A stretch of 64,000 nucleotides of DNA. Source: a virus. Of this stretch, positions 13,344 through 21,603 are shown piece by piece. The position numbers were made by a program, and so were the translations under genes. The stretch spans positions 62,001-126,000 of IMG/VR virus record IMGVR_UViG_3300037452_000118, one strand, 5' to 3'. The notes beneath the pieces are model-generated. The model was not told the origin of the DNA and searched no databases. It saw nothing but the letters and a program-made list of their open reading frames with translations. Every line of letters begins with the position of its first letter. Positions within the stretch are counted from its first letter, which is position 1.

Positions 13344-14030
13344 ATGAGCCCCGACGCGAACTTCTACGTCTACGCTTACCTCCGCCCCGACGGGCGCCCC
13401 TGCTACGTCGGCAAGGGGAAGGGCAAGCGTTGGCAGCATCGGGGAAAGTGCGGGCGCAACAAGCATTTCCTGAGCATCCGCGCGCAGGCCAAGGCCGCGG
13501 GCATGGAGATGCCCTGCATCAAACTCGTCGAGGGCTTGACGGACGAGCAGGCCAAGCAGATCGAGCGCGACCTTATCTTGCTCATCGGTCGCGAGGCCAA
13601 CGGCGGTCCGCTCGTCAATCTGACGGACGGCGGGGACGGGGCGTCGGGCTACAAGCCGACCCCGGAAACGTTGGCGAAGCATAGCGCGAACCGAAAGGGC
13701 CGCACTCTTTCGCCGGAGTGGTGCGCCGCGATCAGCGCCGCGATGCCGAAGACCAAAGCCCCAGAACACGTTGCGAGTCAGGCCGCCAGCCAACGCGGCG
13801 GCACCAAAAAAAGCGGCTGGTGGTCTACTGAGGAAGGCCGCGCGAAACAACGAGCCAACAACCCCGGACATACCGGACATCACCACTCGCCGGAGACTAA
13901 GGAAATCATTCGTCGCGCTACCATACGGCAGAACGCGCGCAGAGCGGTGATCACTTCACCCGCTTGGATGATCCAAAACGCGGTCCGGTATCCTCAGCCT
14001 ACGGCTGTTTGCACAGGAGAAATTCGATGA
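13344..14030 (+). CDS. GIY-YIG homing endonuclease
   Basis: 228 residues. The N-terminal GIY-YIG core is visible (FYVYAYL about 6-12, CYVGKGKGKRW about 20-30, with later Arg and Glu catalytic positions), followed by NUMOD3-like DNA-binding repeats (TPETLAKHSANRKG, LSPEWCAAISAA, SPETKEIIRR). It is wedged between the scaffold-like and cement genes and overlaps the latter by 4 bases, as typical of free-standing homing genes. Confidence 0.88.
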   Translation: MSPDANFYVYAYLRPDGRPCYVGKGKGKRWQHRGKCGRNKHFLSIRAQAKAAGMEMPCIKLVEGLTDEQAKQIERDLILLIGREANGGPLVNLTDGGDGASGYKPTPETLAKHSANRKGRTLSPEWCAAISAAMPKTKAPEHVASQAASQRGGTKKSGWWSTEEGRAKQRANNPGHTGHHHSPETKEIIRRATIRQNARRAVITSPAWMIQNAVRYPQPTAVCTGEIR

Positions 14031-15004
14031 GCGGTTCTGGTGGATTCCAGCAGCAGGCGTTCCCCCAACCTTCTATGGCGGTGGCGGGCGACTTCGCCAG
14101 CCAGAACCCGTACTTCACCTACGACGCCGGCCCCGGCGGCCTCGTCGCCGGCGTCGGCGGCCTGACGGTCGGGCGCTTCGCCTGGGCCTACCCGCCGTCG
14201 GACCCCGACGGCACGCCGACGATCGCGCTGAACTCCGGCAGCGGCCCGGTCTCCGGCTTCGTCCACCGCGAGCAGCAGGCGCTCATCACGCCCTACCTCG
14301 CCGTCGCCTCGCAGGTCGTCCCGGTGGGCTACGAGGCCACGCTGTGCACCGGCGGCGACTTCTGGGTGGTCAACGACGGCACCTCGCAGGCGCTCCCGCA
14401 GAGCCCCGGCCAGGCGGCGATGAAGGCCTACGCCAACCTCGCCACCGGCAAGGTCAGTTTCGCGCTGACCGGCGCGCCGACGAACGCGGCGACCTCGACG
14501 GCGTCCTCGATCGCCGCGGCGTCCTCGACGTTCACCGGCTCGATCACCGGCAACGTGCTGACGGTCACCACGGCGCCGACGACGACGCTCCAGCCCGGCG
14601 CGACGATCACCGGCACCGCGGGCACCATCCCGGCGACGACGCAGATCGTCTCGCAGCTCAGCGGCTCCGTCGGCGGCATCGGCACCTACCTTCTCAACAA
14701 CCCGGAGGGCAACTACGCCTCCGGGCCGCTCACGGCGACGTGGGGCATCCTCACCGTCGGCGGCTCCGTCACCGGCACCTTCGCGGTGGGCGAGACGCTG
14801 TCCGGCACCGGCGTGGCGGCGAACACCAACATCACGGCGCTCGGCACCGGCACCGGCGGCGCCGGCACCTACTACGTCAACAACAACGCCGTGGTGGGGT
14901 CGTCCACGATCAACGTCGTCGGCAACGTCGAGACGAAGTGGATCGCGATGTCGAGCGGCCTGCCCGGCGAGCTCGTCAAGATCAGCGATCACGCCCTCGG
15001 GTAA
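14027..15004 (+). CDS. Structural cement / head decoration protein with two inserted beta modules
   Basis: 325 residues from ATG 14027 (AGGAG ribosome site 9 bases upstream). The N-terminal part (MAVAGDFASQNP, then GGLTVGRFAWA and HREQQALITPYLA) resembles the capsid cement protein found next to DUF2184 capsids. Residues about 168-300 consist of two copies of a glycine-rich beta module that also occurs in four other virion proteins of this phage. The final residues (WIAMSSGLPGELVKIS) resume the cement fold. Confidence 0.78.
   Translation: MSGSGGFQQQAFPQPSMAVAGDFASQNPYFTYDAGPGGLVAGVGGLTVGRFAWAYPPSDPDGTPTIALNSGSGPVSGFVHREQQALITPYLAVASQVVPVGYEATLCTGGDFWVVNDGTSQALPQSPGQAAMKAYANLATGKVSFALTGAPTNAATSTASSIAAASSTFTGSITGNVLTVTTAPTTTLQPGATITGTAGTIPATTQIVSQLSGSVGGIGTYLLNNPEGNYASGPLTATWGILTVGGSVTGTFAVGETLSGTGVAANTNITALGTGTGGAGTYYVNNNAVVGSSTINVVGNVETKWIAMSSGLPGELVKISDHALG
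14528..14739 (+). repeat. Beta-module copy 1 (cement protein)
   Basis: Begins FTGSITGNVLTV and runs through IGTYLLNN. The pattern is a GSI-GNVLTV start, then a G-T-I turn, then a GG-GTY-V end. Confidence 0.7.
14740..14923 (+). repeat. Beta-module copy 2 (cement protein)
   Basis: GILTVGGSVTGTFAVGETLS, then GVAANTNITALGTG and GAGTYYVNN. At DNA and protein level it is closest to copy 7 in the sheath gene. Confidence 0.7.
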
Positions 15005-15046
15005 CAGAGCTGATTTGACCCTGGGATCAAAATAGGAGCAACGGCG

Positions 15047-16141
15047 ATGAATTTGCAGGAAGCCCGGACGAAGTTCCAAGAGCACAAGCCGATGCTCGAG
15101 GAGCGGGGCGTCTTCCTCCCCGGCGTCACGATGTACCTGCCGGACGAGTGGAAGAAGGACTGGCGGCTCGCGATGGACGCGCAGCCGACGCTGTCCACGG
15201 ACCCCAGCTCGGGCATCCCGTCGCTGCTGACGACGGTCATCGACCCGAAGGTCATCCGCATCGTCTTCACGCCGCTGAACTTCGCCAAGATCCTCGGCGA
15301 GCAGAAGGCCGGCGACTGGCTCGAGGAGACCCGCATCTTCCCGGTCATCGAGGAGACCGGCGAGGTGTCGAGCTACGGCGACTTCAACAACAACGGCCGC
15401 GCCGGCGTCAACCTGAACTTCCCGAACTTCCAGGCCTACCTCTTCCAGACCTTCGTCCGCTACGGCGAGCGCGAGCTGGAGAGGGCCGGGCTGGCGAAGA
15501 TCAACTACGTCTCCGAGCTCAACGTCTCGGCGTCGGACCTGCTGAACCGGTACCAGAACCTCAGCTACGCCTTCGGCATCAACGGGCTGCAGAGCTACGG
15601 CATCATCAACAACCCGTTCCTGTCGGCCTACATCACCCCGGCCACCAAGGCGAACGGCGGCACGGCGTGGTTCACCGCGGGCGGCGCGCCGAACGCCACG
15701 GCGAACGAGGTCTACAACGACGTCGTCGCGCTGTTCAACAAGCTGATCTCGCTGACCAACGGCACGGTCGAGCTCGACGCCAAGTGCACGCTCGTGATGG
15801 CGCCGATCTCGGCGCTGGCGCTGCGCTTCGCCAACACCTTCGGCGTCTACGTGAAGGACCTCCTCAAGGAGGGCTTCCCGAACATGGAGGTCATGACGGC
15901 GCCGCAGTACGGCCAGAACACCTCGACCAACCCGCAGGGCTACTCCGCGGCCGGCAACGCGATGCAGCTGATCGTCAAGGACATCGCCGGCCAGGAGGTA
16001 GCCTACGCGGCCTTCAACGAGAAGCTCCGCGCCCACAAGATCATCCCGGAGCCGTCCGCCTGGCAGCAGAAGATGACGTCCGGCACCTGGGGGACCATCA
16101 CCAGGATCCCGATGGGCGTCGTCGGGATGCTCGGCATCTGA
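15047..16141 (+). CDS. Major capsid protein, DUF2184 type
   Basis: 364 residues. It matches the DUF2184 major capsid family of myophages (KVIRIVFTPLNFAKILGEQK about 65-84, then ENTSTNPQGYS and a C-terminal KMTSGTWGTITRIP). An AGGAG site precedes ATG 15047 and a rho-independent terminator follows at 16170-16198, consistent with very high expression. It is the most abundant virion protein expected. Confidence 0.88.
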   Translation: MNLQEARTKFQEHKPMLEERGVFLPGVTMYLPDEWKKDWRLAMDAQPTLSTDPSSGIPSLLTTVIDPKVIRIVFTPLNFAKILGEQKAGDWLEETRIFPVIEETGEVSSYGDFNNNGRAGVNLNFPNFQAYLFQTFVRYGERELERAGLAKINYVSELNVSASDLLNRYQNLSYAFGINGLQSYGIINNPFLSAYITPATKANGGTAWFTAGGAPNATANEVYNDVVALFNKLISLTNGTVELDAKCTLVMAPISALALRFANTFGVYVKDLLKEGFPNMEVMTAPQYGQNTSTNPQGYSAAGNAMQLIVKDIAGQEVAYAAFNEKLRAHKIIPEPSAWQQKMTSGTWGTITRIPMGVVGMLGI

Positions 16142-16169
16142 TCTTTTCGACCCGGCCTGCCTGGCTGAG

Positions 16170-16198
16170 GCCGCCCCTGCGAATCGGGGGCGGCTTTT
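16170..16198 (+). terminator. Rho-independent terminator after the capsid gene
   Basis: GCCGCCCC (16170-16177) pairs with GGGGCGGC (16187-16194), a perfect 8-bp GC-rich stem with a 9-base loop, followed by TTTT. It lies 29 bases after the capsid stop codon. Confidence 0.85.
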
Positions 16199-16275
16199 CC
16201 GTTCGCTGGTGACAAAGCCCGCGCGACGGAGTATGGGTGAACCCCAGTGGAAACCCGCGATCCGGAGAATCACCG

Positions 16276-16848
16276 ATGGCGACGCCGAAGAGGAAGCAGC
16301 CGACCCCCGCCGCGAAGTCGGTCATCGACGCCCCCCACGTACCGCCGGCCGCGCGGCCGACCCGCTCCTACGCCGGCGGCAAGGTGACGGTCTGCAGCAA
16401 GCTCCCCTTCGCGCTGGAGCTCCAGCTCTGCGAGCCGACGCAGGTCCAGATGCGCTACAAGCAAGAGGCTTGGTTCGAGCAGGTCTTCGCCAAGACCGGA
16501 CCCGTCGTCGTGATCCAGGGCACCAACTACCCGATCGGCGCGCCGCCGGAGGGCGTTGTGTGGCCGGAGCGGCCGACGATGGCCGGCGGCTACGCGCTGA
16601 CGTTCGGCGTCGACGCCGACTTCTTCGAGGTTTGGCTGGAGCAGAACAAGACGACCGACATGGTCAAGAACAAGATGATCTTCGCCCAGGAGAAGGTCGA
16701 TGACGCCAAGGCCGAGGCGGTCGAGAACAAGTCGCGCGACAGCGGCTTCGGCCCGCTGCGGCCGGACAATGACAAGCGGATGCCGAAGAAGACCCGCGTC
16801 AACCCGATGAGCCGGCCGGCGGAAGACGCGCTGCTCGCCGACGCCTGA
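16276..16848 (+). CDS. Hypothetical head protein
   Basis: 190 residues from ATG 16276 (GGAG 8 bases upstream). A basic N-terminus is followed by a beta-rich domain containing GPVVVIQGTNYPIGAPPEG, and a charged C-terminus. Its place directly after the capsid gene fits a head completion or decoration role. The family is not recognised with certainty. Confidence 0.7.
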   Translation: MATPKRKQPTPAAKSVIDAPHVPPAARPTRSYAGGKVTVCSKLPFALELQLCEPTQVQMRYKQEAWFEQVFAKTGPVVVIQGTNYPIGAPPEGVVWPERPTMAGGYALTFGVDADFFEVWLEQNKTTDMVKNKMIFAQEKVDDAKAEAVENKSRDSGFGPLRPDNDKRMPKKTRVNPMSRPAEDALLADA

Positions 16849-16861
16849 CGGGAGGGGCCAG

Positions 16862-17356
16862 ATGGGTCCCCCGGCCGCGCCGACGGTCACCTTCGACCCC
16901 GCGGCCTTCATCGCCGCTTTCCCGGACTTCGCCGGCTGCTCCGCGCCGCAGCTGCAGGGCTACTTCAACCGGGCGACGCTGCTGTTCGCCAACGCCGGCT
17001 GGACCGGGGCGCTGCCGCAGGCGGCGACGCTCCTCGACCTCCTCACCGCCCACATCGCCTGGCTCAACGCGCCGCGCGACGCCAACGACAACCCGTCCTC
17101 GCAGGGCCAGCCGGCGTCCCCGCTGGTCGGCCGCGTCACCAACGCCAGCGAGGGCTCCGTCTCCGTGCAGGTCGACATGGGCGAGGCCGACGCCGGCAGC
17201 CCGTCGCAGGCATATTTTATGCAGACCAAGTGGGGGGCGGAATTTTGGGCCGCGACCGCCCAATTCCGCACCGCGTTCCCGGTCATCAGGCCCCGCGTCG
17301 CGCCCGGGCTCGCCGGCAGCTACCCGTTCTTCCCGCGCGGCAGGCGCATCTACTGA
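16862..17356 (+). CDS. Head completion / connector protein, DUF4054-like
   Basis: 164 residues. The pattern FDPAAFIAAFPDFAG near the N-terminus, LLDLLTAHIAWLN in the middle and a final YPFFPRGRRIY matches DUF4054-type adaptor proteins that dock on the portal. It follows the capsid block as expected. Confidence 0.75.
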   Translation: MGPPAAPTVTFDPAAFIAAFPDFAGCSAPQLQGYFNRATLLFANAGWTGALPQAATLLDLLTAHIAWLNAPRDANDNPSSQGQPASPLVGRVTNASEGSVSVQVDMGEADAGSPSQAYFMQTKWGAEFWAATAQFRTAFPVIRPRVAPGLAGSYPFFPRGRRIY

Positions 17357-17370
17357 GGGAGGCCGTGGCG

Positions 17371-17568
17371 ATGGCCGAGGCCATGAAGAGTCACCGCTTC
17401 GTGTGCGCGGCCTGCCGCGCCGAGACCGTCGTCAAGAACTCCCTCTACGCGGCGGCGAACGTCGCGGTCGGGGCGCTGGGATGGGGGATCGGGCGCCACC
17501 CGAAGCAGCCCGGCGACTTCTGCCTGCAGTGCCCGAAGTGCTTGGCGCCCGCCGCAGAGGCGGCCTGA
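17371..17568 (+). CDS. Small zinc-ribbon-like protein
   Basis: 65 residues from ATG 17371 behind a GGGAGG site. It has two CxxC pairs (CAAC and CPKC) flanking a glycine/alanine segment that could be a membrane-like helix (AANVAVGALGWGIG). Unknown function; metal binding is inferred from the cysteines. Confidence 0.65.
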   Translation: MAEAMKSHRFVCAACRAETVVKNSLYAAANVAVGALGWGIGRHPKQPGDFCLQCPKCLAPAAEAA

Positions 17569-17605
17569 GATGGCGACGATCAGAAAGCCATGATAAACTC
17601 CGCAG

Positions 17606-18343
17606 ATGATCGCACTCCGCAATCGCGCTGGTATTTATCGGATCCGGATTGATCGTCCCGGATTGCCGCCGAAGTTCTACATCGGCCAAGCCGCCAAGTT
17701 TCGCGTTCGCAAAGCAACTCATTTTCGAGATTTGCGCAAAAATAAGCATTGCAACTCATTTTTGCAGAGAGCTTATTTGAAGTATGGCGAAAATGCTTTC
17801 AGTTTCGAAATTATAATAGTCTGTCCAAAAGACAAAGAAATGCTGAACTTCTATGAACAATTGATTTTGGATACTTATGATGGAGCGATTGTCTACAATA
17901 TTCTTCGAGAATGCGTATATTCCAATCTCGGTCGATCACAGTCGGCGATTACTCGTCAAAAAATTTCAACGAAACTTACAGGACTCAAACGAACAGAAGA
18001 ATATCGCGAAGAGTGCAGAAAGCGCCAGATTGAGCGTATGAGCGACCAATCGAAACGTGATGCTATAGCTGAAAAAGTCCGCAAGATTATGGAAGATCCA
18101 GAACGTAGAGAATCTGCGGCTCAATTGCTGCGTAGCATGCGATCATCGCCAGAGCATATGGATTTTATGAGGTCATTTCTTATTGGTCGCACGGTACCGC
18201 AGGAACAAATTGATCGGGCGCGGGAAACATTCAAGAAAAATTATATTCCAAGGCCGGGACGAAAACTATCCGCAGAAGAAATTGCTCGGCGACAGGCTAC
18301 ACGACTAGCTAATCGTCAAGCACAAGGGATTGACAGGTATTAA
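17606..18343 (+). CDS. GIY-YIG homing endonuclease, AT-rich
   Basis: 245 residues. GIYRIRID and KFYIGQA form the GIY and YIG strands, followed by the YLKYGENAFSFEII and YNILREC segments typical of the family, then helical DNA-binding repeats (RSQSAITRQKISTKLTG). GC content is far below neighbouring genes, which marks recent arrival. It is inserted between two connector genes. Confidence 0.87.
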   Translation: MIALRNRAGIYRIRIDRPGLPPKFYIGQAAKFRVRKATHFRDLRKNKHCNSFLQRAYLKYGENAFSFEIIIVCPKDKEMLNFYEQLILDTYDGAIVYNILRECVYSNLGRSQSAITRQKISTKLTGLKRTEEYREECRKRQIERMSDQSKRDAIAEKVRKIMEDPERRESAAQLLRSMRSSPEHMDFMRSFLIGRTVPQEQIDRARETFKKNYIPRPGRKLSAEEIARRQATRLANRQAQGIDRY

Positions 18344-18345
18344 AG

Positions 18346-18795
18346 ATGGCTAAAATTGTAGGAGGGCAAAAATTGGCCGCGGCGCTGGCCAAAATCTCGA
18401 AGGGCGTGAGCCAGCCGGCGGTGCTCCGGGTCGGATTTTTGGCCGGCGGAACTTATCCTGACGGCACTTCGATCCCGCTTGTCGCCGCTGTCAACGAATT
18501 TGGTGCGCCGTCGCGCGGGCAGCCACCTCGGCCGGCGTTCCGCAATATGGTTGCGGCCAAAAAGGGGGAATGGCCATCGGCTATTGCCGGCCTTTTGAAA
18601 GCCAATGATTACGATGCTGTAAAGACGCTGCAACAGGCTGGCGAGGCCATTGCCGGGCAGCTCAAGCAGTCTATTATACAGATTACCTCTCCTCCTCTGA
18701 AACCGAGTACGATCAAGAGGAAAGGGTTCGACAAGCCTTGGATAGAGACGGGGCACCTCCTTAACTCCGTCGCGTATGAGGTCAAGACAAAATGA
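18346..18795 (+). CDS. Tail completion / neck protein, HK97 gp10-like
   Basis: 149 residues. The NEFGAPSRGQPPRPAFRNMV segment (about 46-65) and the C-terminal KPWIETGHLLNSVAYEV are diagnostic of the gp10-like virion morphogenesis family that seals the head-tail junction. It lies between two homing-gene insertions and overlaps the following one by 4 bases. Confidence 0.85.
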   Translation: MAKIVGGQKLAAALAKISKGVSQPAVLRVGFLAGGTYPDGTSIPLVAAVNEFGAPSRGQPPRPAFRNMVAAKKGEWPSAIAGLLKANDYDAVKTLQQAGEAIAGQLKQSIIQITSPPLKPSTIKRKGFDKPWIETGHLLNSVAYEVKTK

Positions 18796-19481
18796 CATTT
18801 ATTGATCTGACCGGGAAAAAATTTGGTCGCTTGACAGCTATCCGCCGCGTTGAGAATCGAGGTCATCGTCGCCCGCGCCCTCATTGGCTTTTCAGATGCG
18901 ATTGCGGAAATGAGGTAATCCGATCTGCTGAACGCGTCAGAGAAGGGCGCACAAGATCGTGCGGATGCGCGTGGGTAACGCCTCATAAGCATGGTCATAG
19001 TTATGATGAGAATGGCCAACAATCTCGCACCTATAGAGCTTGGGCCAATATGAAAACCCGCGTTAGACCCGGCAAAGAATGGAGTCGATATTACGCTGAC
19101 AAGGGGATTACGGTTTGTGAACGATGGGAAAAAGATTTTCGGGATTTTTTAGCCGACATGGGTGAATGCCCGCCAGGCATGACCCTTGATCGTATTAACA
19201 ACGATGGCAATTATGAGCCTGGAAATTGTCGTTGGGCGACTACTGCTGAACAGAACAGAAATCAAAGTCGCACAAAATTAGTGCCAATGAAGGACGATGA
19301 GATTTGTTTAATGGACGCCTGCATTCGGGCCGGTATAAATTATACGACCGTTCGGAGCCGCATAAATAATGGAATGAGTATAGAAGAGGCGCTGTCAATG
19401 GCGCCTCTTAAACGGACTCGACGCAAACTGTCGCTTGATGTGATGGTTTTAGAACGCGGTTCCGAATGGATGATGTATTGA
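18792..19481 (+). CDS. HNH-type homing endonuclease (GYEPGN subfamily)
   Basis: 229 residues. An N-terminal zinc-binding part (CDCGNE, then CGCAW) is followed by an HNH-like core (LDRINNDGNYEPGNCRWATT, then EQNRNQSR) and a C-terminal helix-turn-helix-like tail. A relative with the same architecture lies at 57679-58335. It is AT-rich. Its start overlaps the preceding stop (ATGA), and it directly precedes a gene without a normal start codon, which may be a consequence of the insertion. Confidence 0.82.
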   Translation: MTFIDLTGKKFGRLTAIRRVENRGHRRPRPHWLFRCDCGNEVIRSAERVREGRTRSCGCAWVTPHKHGHSYDENGQQSRTYRAWANMKTRVRPGKEWSRYYADKGITVCERWEKDFRDFLADMGECPPGMTLDRINNDGNYEPGNCRWATTAEQNRNQSRTKLVPMKDDEICLMDACIRAGINYTTVRSRINNGMSIEEALSMAPLKRTRRKLSLDVMVLERGSEWMMY

Positions 19482-19506
19482 TCTTGGTCGACCGCAGGAG
19501 GCGGAA

Positions 19507-20097
19507 ATCAATCTTCACTCGATCGTAGCCGGCGCCGTAGGCGCCATCAACCCGCGCATCTACGTCGCGGTCCGGGTCAGCGTCGGCCAGACGACGGCCG
19601 CCGACGGCACGCCGCGGCCGGCCTACGCGACGCCGGGGTCGTTCGTCGGGAGCATCGCTGGCAACACGCTCACCGTCTCCTCCGTCGCCTCCGGGGTTCT
19701 CCAGCCTGGCCAAGCCATCTTCGACGGCTCCGGCGCGGTGCTCCCGGGGACGACGATCGTCGGCGTCGGGAGCGGCGGCGGTCCAGGCACCTACGAGGTC
19801 AGCGAGGAGCAGAACGTCCCGTCGACCGCGATGCAGTCGTCGCTGACGCTGCTCGCCCAGGCGCAGGCGCTGAGCACCCGCGACCTCCGCCAGATCGAGA
19901 TGCTGAACCTCCAGGGCACGCTCAAGGCGTTCTACGTCAACGGCGCGCTCGACGGCGGCGTGCGGGTTCAGCTCAAGGGCGGCGACCTGCTCACGCTCCA
20001 GGACGGCAGCGTCTGGCTGGTCACTATCGTGCCGGAACCGTGGGTGATCACCGCAGGCTGGACGAAATTGATCGCCACGCTCCAGACCGGGGCATAG
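19507..20097 (+). CDS. Connector-region protein with one inserted beta module; start codon appears to be ATC
   Basis: About 196 residues. AGGAGG at 19497-19502 is followed 4 bases later by ATC AAT CTT CAC (19507), where related proteins would begin M-N-L-H; no ATG, GTG or TTG lies in frame between the stop at 19471 and position 19738. The C-terminal half (LSTRDLRQIEMLNLQGTLKA, then KGGDLLTLQDGSVWLV) resembles neck proteins of alphaproteobacterial myophages. Either AUC is used as a rare start or the base call or assembly is wrong at 19509. Confidence 0.7.
   Translation: MNLHSIVAGAVGAINPRIYVAVRVSVGQTTAADGTPRPAYATPGSFVGSIAGNTLTVSSVASGVLQPGQAIFDGSGAVLPGTTIVGVGSGGGPGTYEVSEEQNVPSTAMQSSLTLLAQAQALSTRDLRQIEMLNLQGTLKAFYVNGALDGGVRVQLKGGDLLTLQDGSVWLVTIVPEPWVITAGWTKLIATLQTGA
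19637..19839 (+). repeat. Beta-module copy 3 (connector-region protein)
   Basis: SFVGSIAGNTLTVSSVASGV, then LPGTTIVGVG and GPGTYEVSEEQNV. It sits between YATPG and the conserved LAQAQALSTRDL segment, so it looks inserted in a loop. Confidence 0.7.
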
Positions 20098-20161
20098 TGC
20101 GCGTCACGGCGCGATGTAGTAATGATTCCGGCCGTCGACATTTTCGGAAGGGATCGCGCAA

Positions 20162-20545
20162 ATGAAGAAGCTCTCGCTCGCGGTGGCCGCAGTGCTGCCG
20201 CTGCTCTGCTCTGCGGCGGGGTCGCAGACGCCGATGGTCGGCGTCCCGTGGGTGCCGCTGGGCTTCTGCCAGCTCTCGCCGACCGCGGCGACGAAGCTGT
20301 CGGCCTGCAGCATCAACAACGTCGTCGGCATCCCGGCCGGGGCGAACCTAGTCGTGGTCAGGGCGGAGGGCCAGACCGTGCGCTACCGCGACGACGGCAT
20401 CGCGCCGAGCTCCGGCTCCGGGCAGCCGATCCTGACCACCGACCCGCCGTTCGTCTACGAGGGCAACCTGGCGGCGCTCCAGTTCATCCAGGCCAGCAGC
20501 TCGGCGACGCTCGACGCGACGTTCTACAAGATCCCGGCGCAGTGA
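20162..20545 (+). CDS. Small secreted protein of the connector operon
   Basis: 127 residues. A Sec signal peptide (MKKLSLAVAAVLPLLCSAAG) is followed by a beta-rich mature part with two cysteines (about 41 and 54) that could form a disulphide. Export of a protein encoded among connector genes is unexpected. It could act in the periplasm or be a virion part with a membrane-like leader. The family is not recognised. Confidence 0.65.
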   Translation: MKKLSLAVAAVLPLLCSAAGSQTPMVGVPWVPLGFCQLSPTAATKLSACSINNVVGIPAGANLVVVRAEGQTVRYRDDGIAPSSGSGQPILTTDPPFVYEGNLAALQFIQASSSATLDATFYKIPAQ

Positions 20546-21523
20546 ATGGTCGCGATCTCCCCGACGCAGTCGAACGTCCAGCAGGCGCTCATCGCCTTCC
20601 TGGGCGCGGTGCTGCCCGGCCTCCCCGGCCAGCCGCCCGCGGTGTTCGTCGGCTCGATCGCGGGGAACGTCCTCACCGTGGCGCCGCTGCCGGGGAAGGT
20701 GCCGGTCGGCATCCAGGGGACTGTCCAGGTCAACGCGCCGCTGCTCGGGCTCGGCGTCGCGCCCGGAACGACGATCTCGGCGCAGCTCACCGGGGCCGGG
20801 GGCGTCGGCACCTACCAGGTCTCGATCTCCCAGACCGTCGACGCGGCCACGATGTCCACCGGGGTCTCCGCGGTGCCCGGCCAAGTCAACCGGGTGCCGG
20901 AGCCCGTAAACCCGTTTTTCGCGATCGCCACGCCGATCAGGATCGAACGGCTGCGGACCAACGTCGACGCCTCGGCGGACGTCAAGCTGGTGGGGTCGAT
21001 CGCGGGCGGCGTGCTGTCGGTCTCGCAGGTCGTCTCCGGCCAAGTCCAGGCCGGCGCCGCGCTCTTCGGCACCGGCGTGGTGCCGAACACCGCGGTGACC
21101 GGGCTCATCTCGGGCGTCGGCGGCACCGGAACCTACGCGGTCTCGCCCTCGCAGAGCGCGGCGGCGCAGACGATGTCGGCGGGGGCCAAGACGCTGACGC
21201 AGTCGGCGGAGATCACGGTCCAGGTGGATTTTCATTCAAGCGACACGATGGCCGGGGACTTCGCGCAGACCGTCTCGACGTGCCTGCGCGACGAGTTCGG
21301 GGTCAACTTCTTCGCCGGGCTGGCGCCCCCGCTGAACGGGGTCGTGCCGCTCTACGCCGACGACCCCCGGCAGGCCCCCTTCGTTAACGCCGAAGGGCAA
21401 TATGAATATCGGTGGACGCTCGACGTCTGCCTCCAGATTTACCAAACGGTGCAGGTCCCATCACAGTACGCCGACTCCGCGACCGTCGCGGTGGAAGACG
21501 TCAACGCGCTTTACCCGCCCTAG
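20546..21523 (+). CDS. Tail terminator-like protein (LIC_12616 family) with two beta modules
   Basis: 325 residues. Without the two modules, the remainder (ALIAFLGAVLPGLP at the start, QVNRVPEPVNPFFAIATPIR, then SAEITVQVDFHS and YRWTLDVCLQIYQTV) matches the phage neck/tail-terminator family often labelled LIC_12616. It starts directly after the preceding stop. The modules occupy residues about 33-105 and 147-212. Confidence 0.75.
   Translation: MVAISPTQSNVQQALIAFLGAVLPGLPGQPPAVFVGSIAGNVLTVAPLPGKVPVGIQGTVQVNAPLLGLGVAPGTTISAQLTGAGGVGTYQVSISQTVDAATMSTGVSAVPGQVNRVPEPVNPFFAIATPIRIERLRTNVDASADVKLVGSIAGGVLSVSQVVSGQVQAGAALFGTGVVPNTAVTGLISGVGGTGTYAVSPSQSAAAQTMSAGAKTLTQSAEITVQVDFHSSDTMAGDFAQTVSTCLRDEFGVNFFAGLAPPLNGVVPLYADDPRQAPFVNAEGQYEYRWTLDVCLQIYQTVQVPSQYADSATVAVEDVNALYPP
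20642..20860 (+). repeat. Beta-module copy 4 (tail terminator)
   Basis: VFVGSIAGNVLTVAPL, then GVAPGTTISAQLTG and GVGTYQVSISQTV. Confidence 0.7.
20985..21181 (+). repeat. Beta-module copy 5 (tail terminator)
   Basis: LVGSIAGGVLSVSQVVSGQV, then GVVPNTAVTGLISG and GTGTYAVSPSQS. Confidence 0.7.
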
Positions 21524-21603
21524 CATTTGTCGTGCGCCCCGCGCCGTGTTAATTGGTGCGCGGTGCGGTGCGCCGACTCAGGGGCGCCAAGGGAGACTTC
21601 GCG

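Noticed and set aside
9765-13886. Minus-strand open frame of 1373 codons
   Set aside because: It lies antisense to the protease, scaffold and endonuclease genes. Such long frames arise from strong GC bias at third codon positions; the product is Arg/Leu/Val-rich with no domain, and tRNA and gene spacing fit the plus strand.
13994-16273. Minus-strand open frame of 759 codons
   Set aside because: Antisense to the cement and capsid genes; Arg/Asp-rich shadow sequence without domains or ribosome site.
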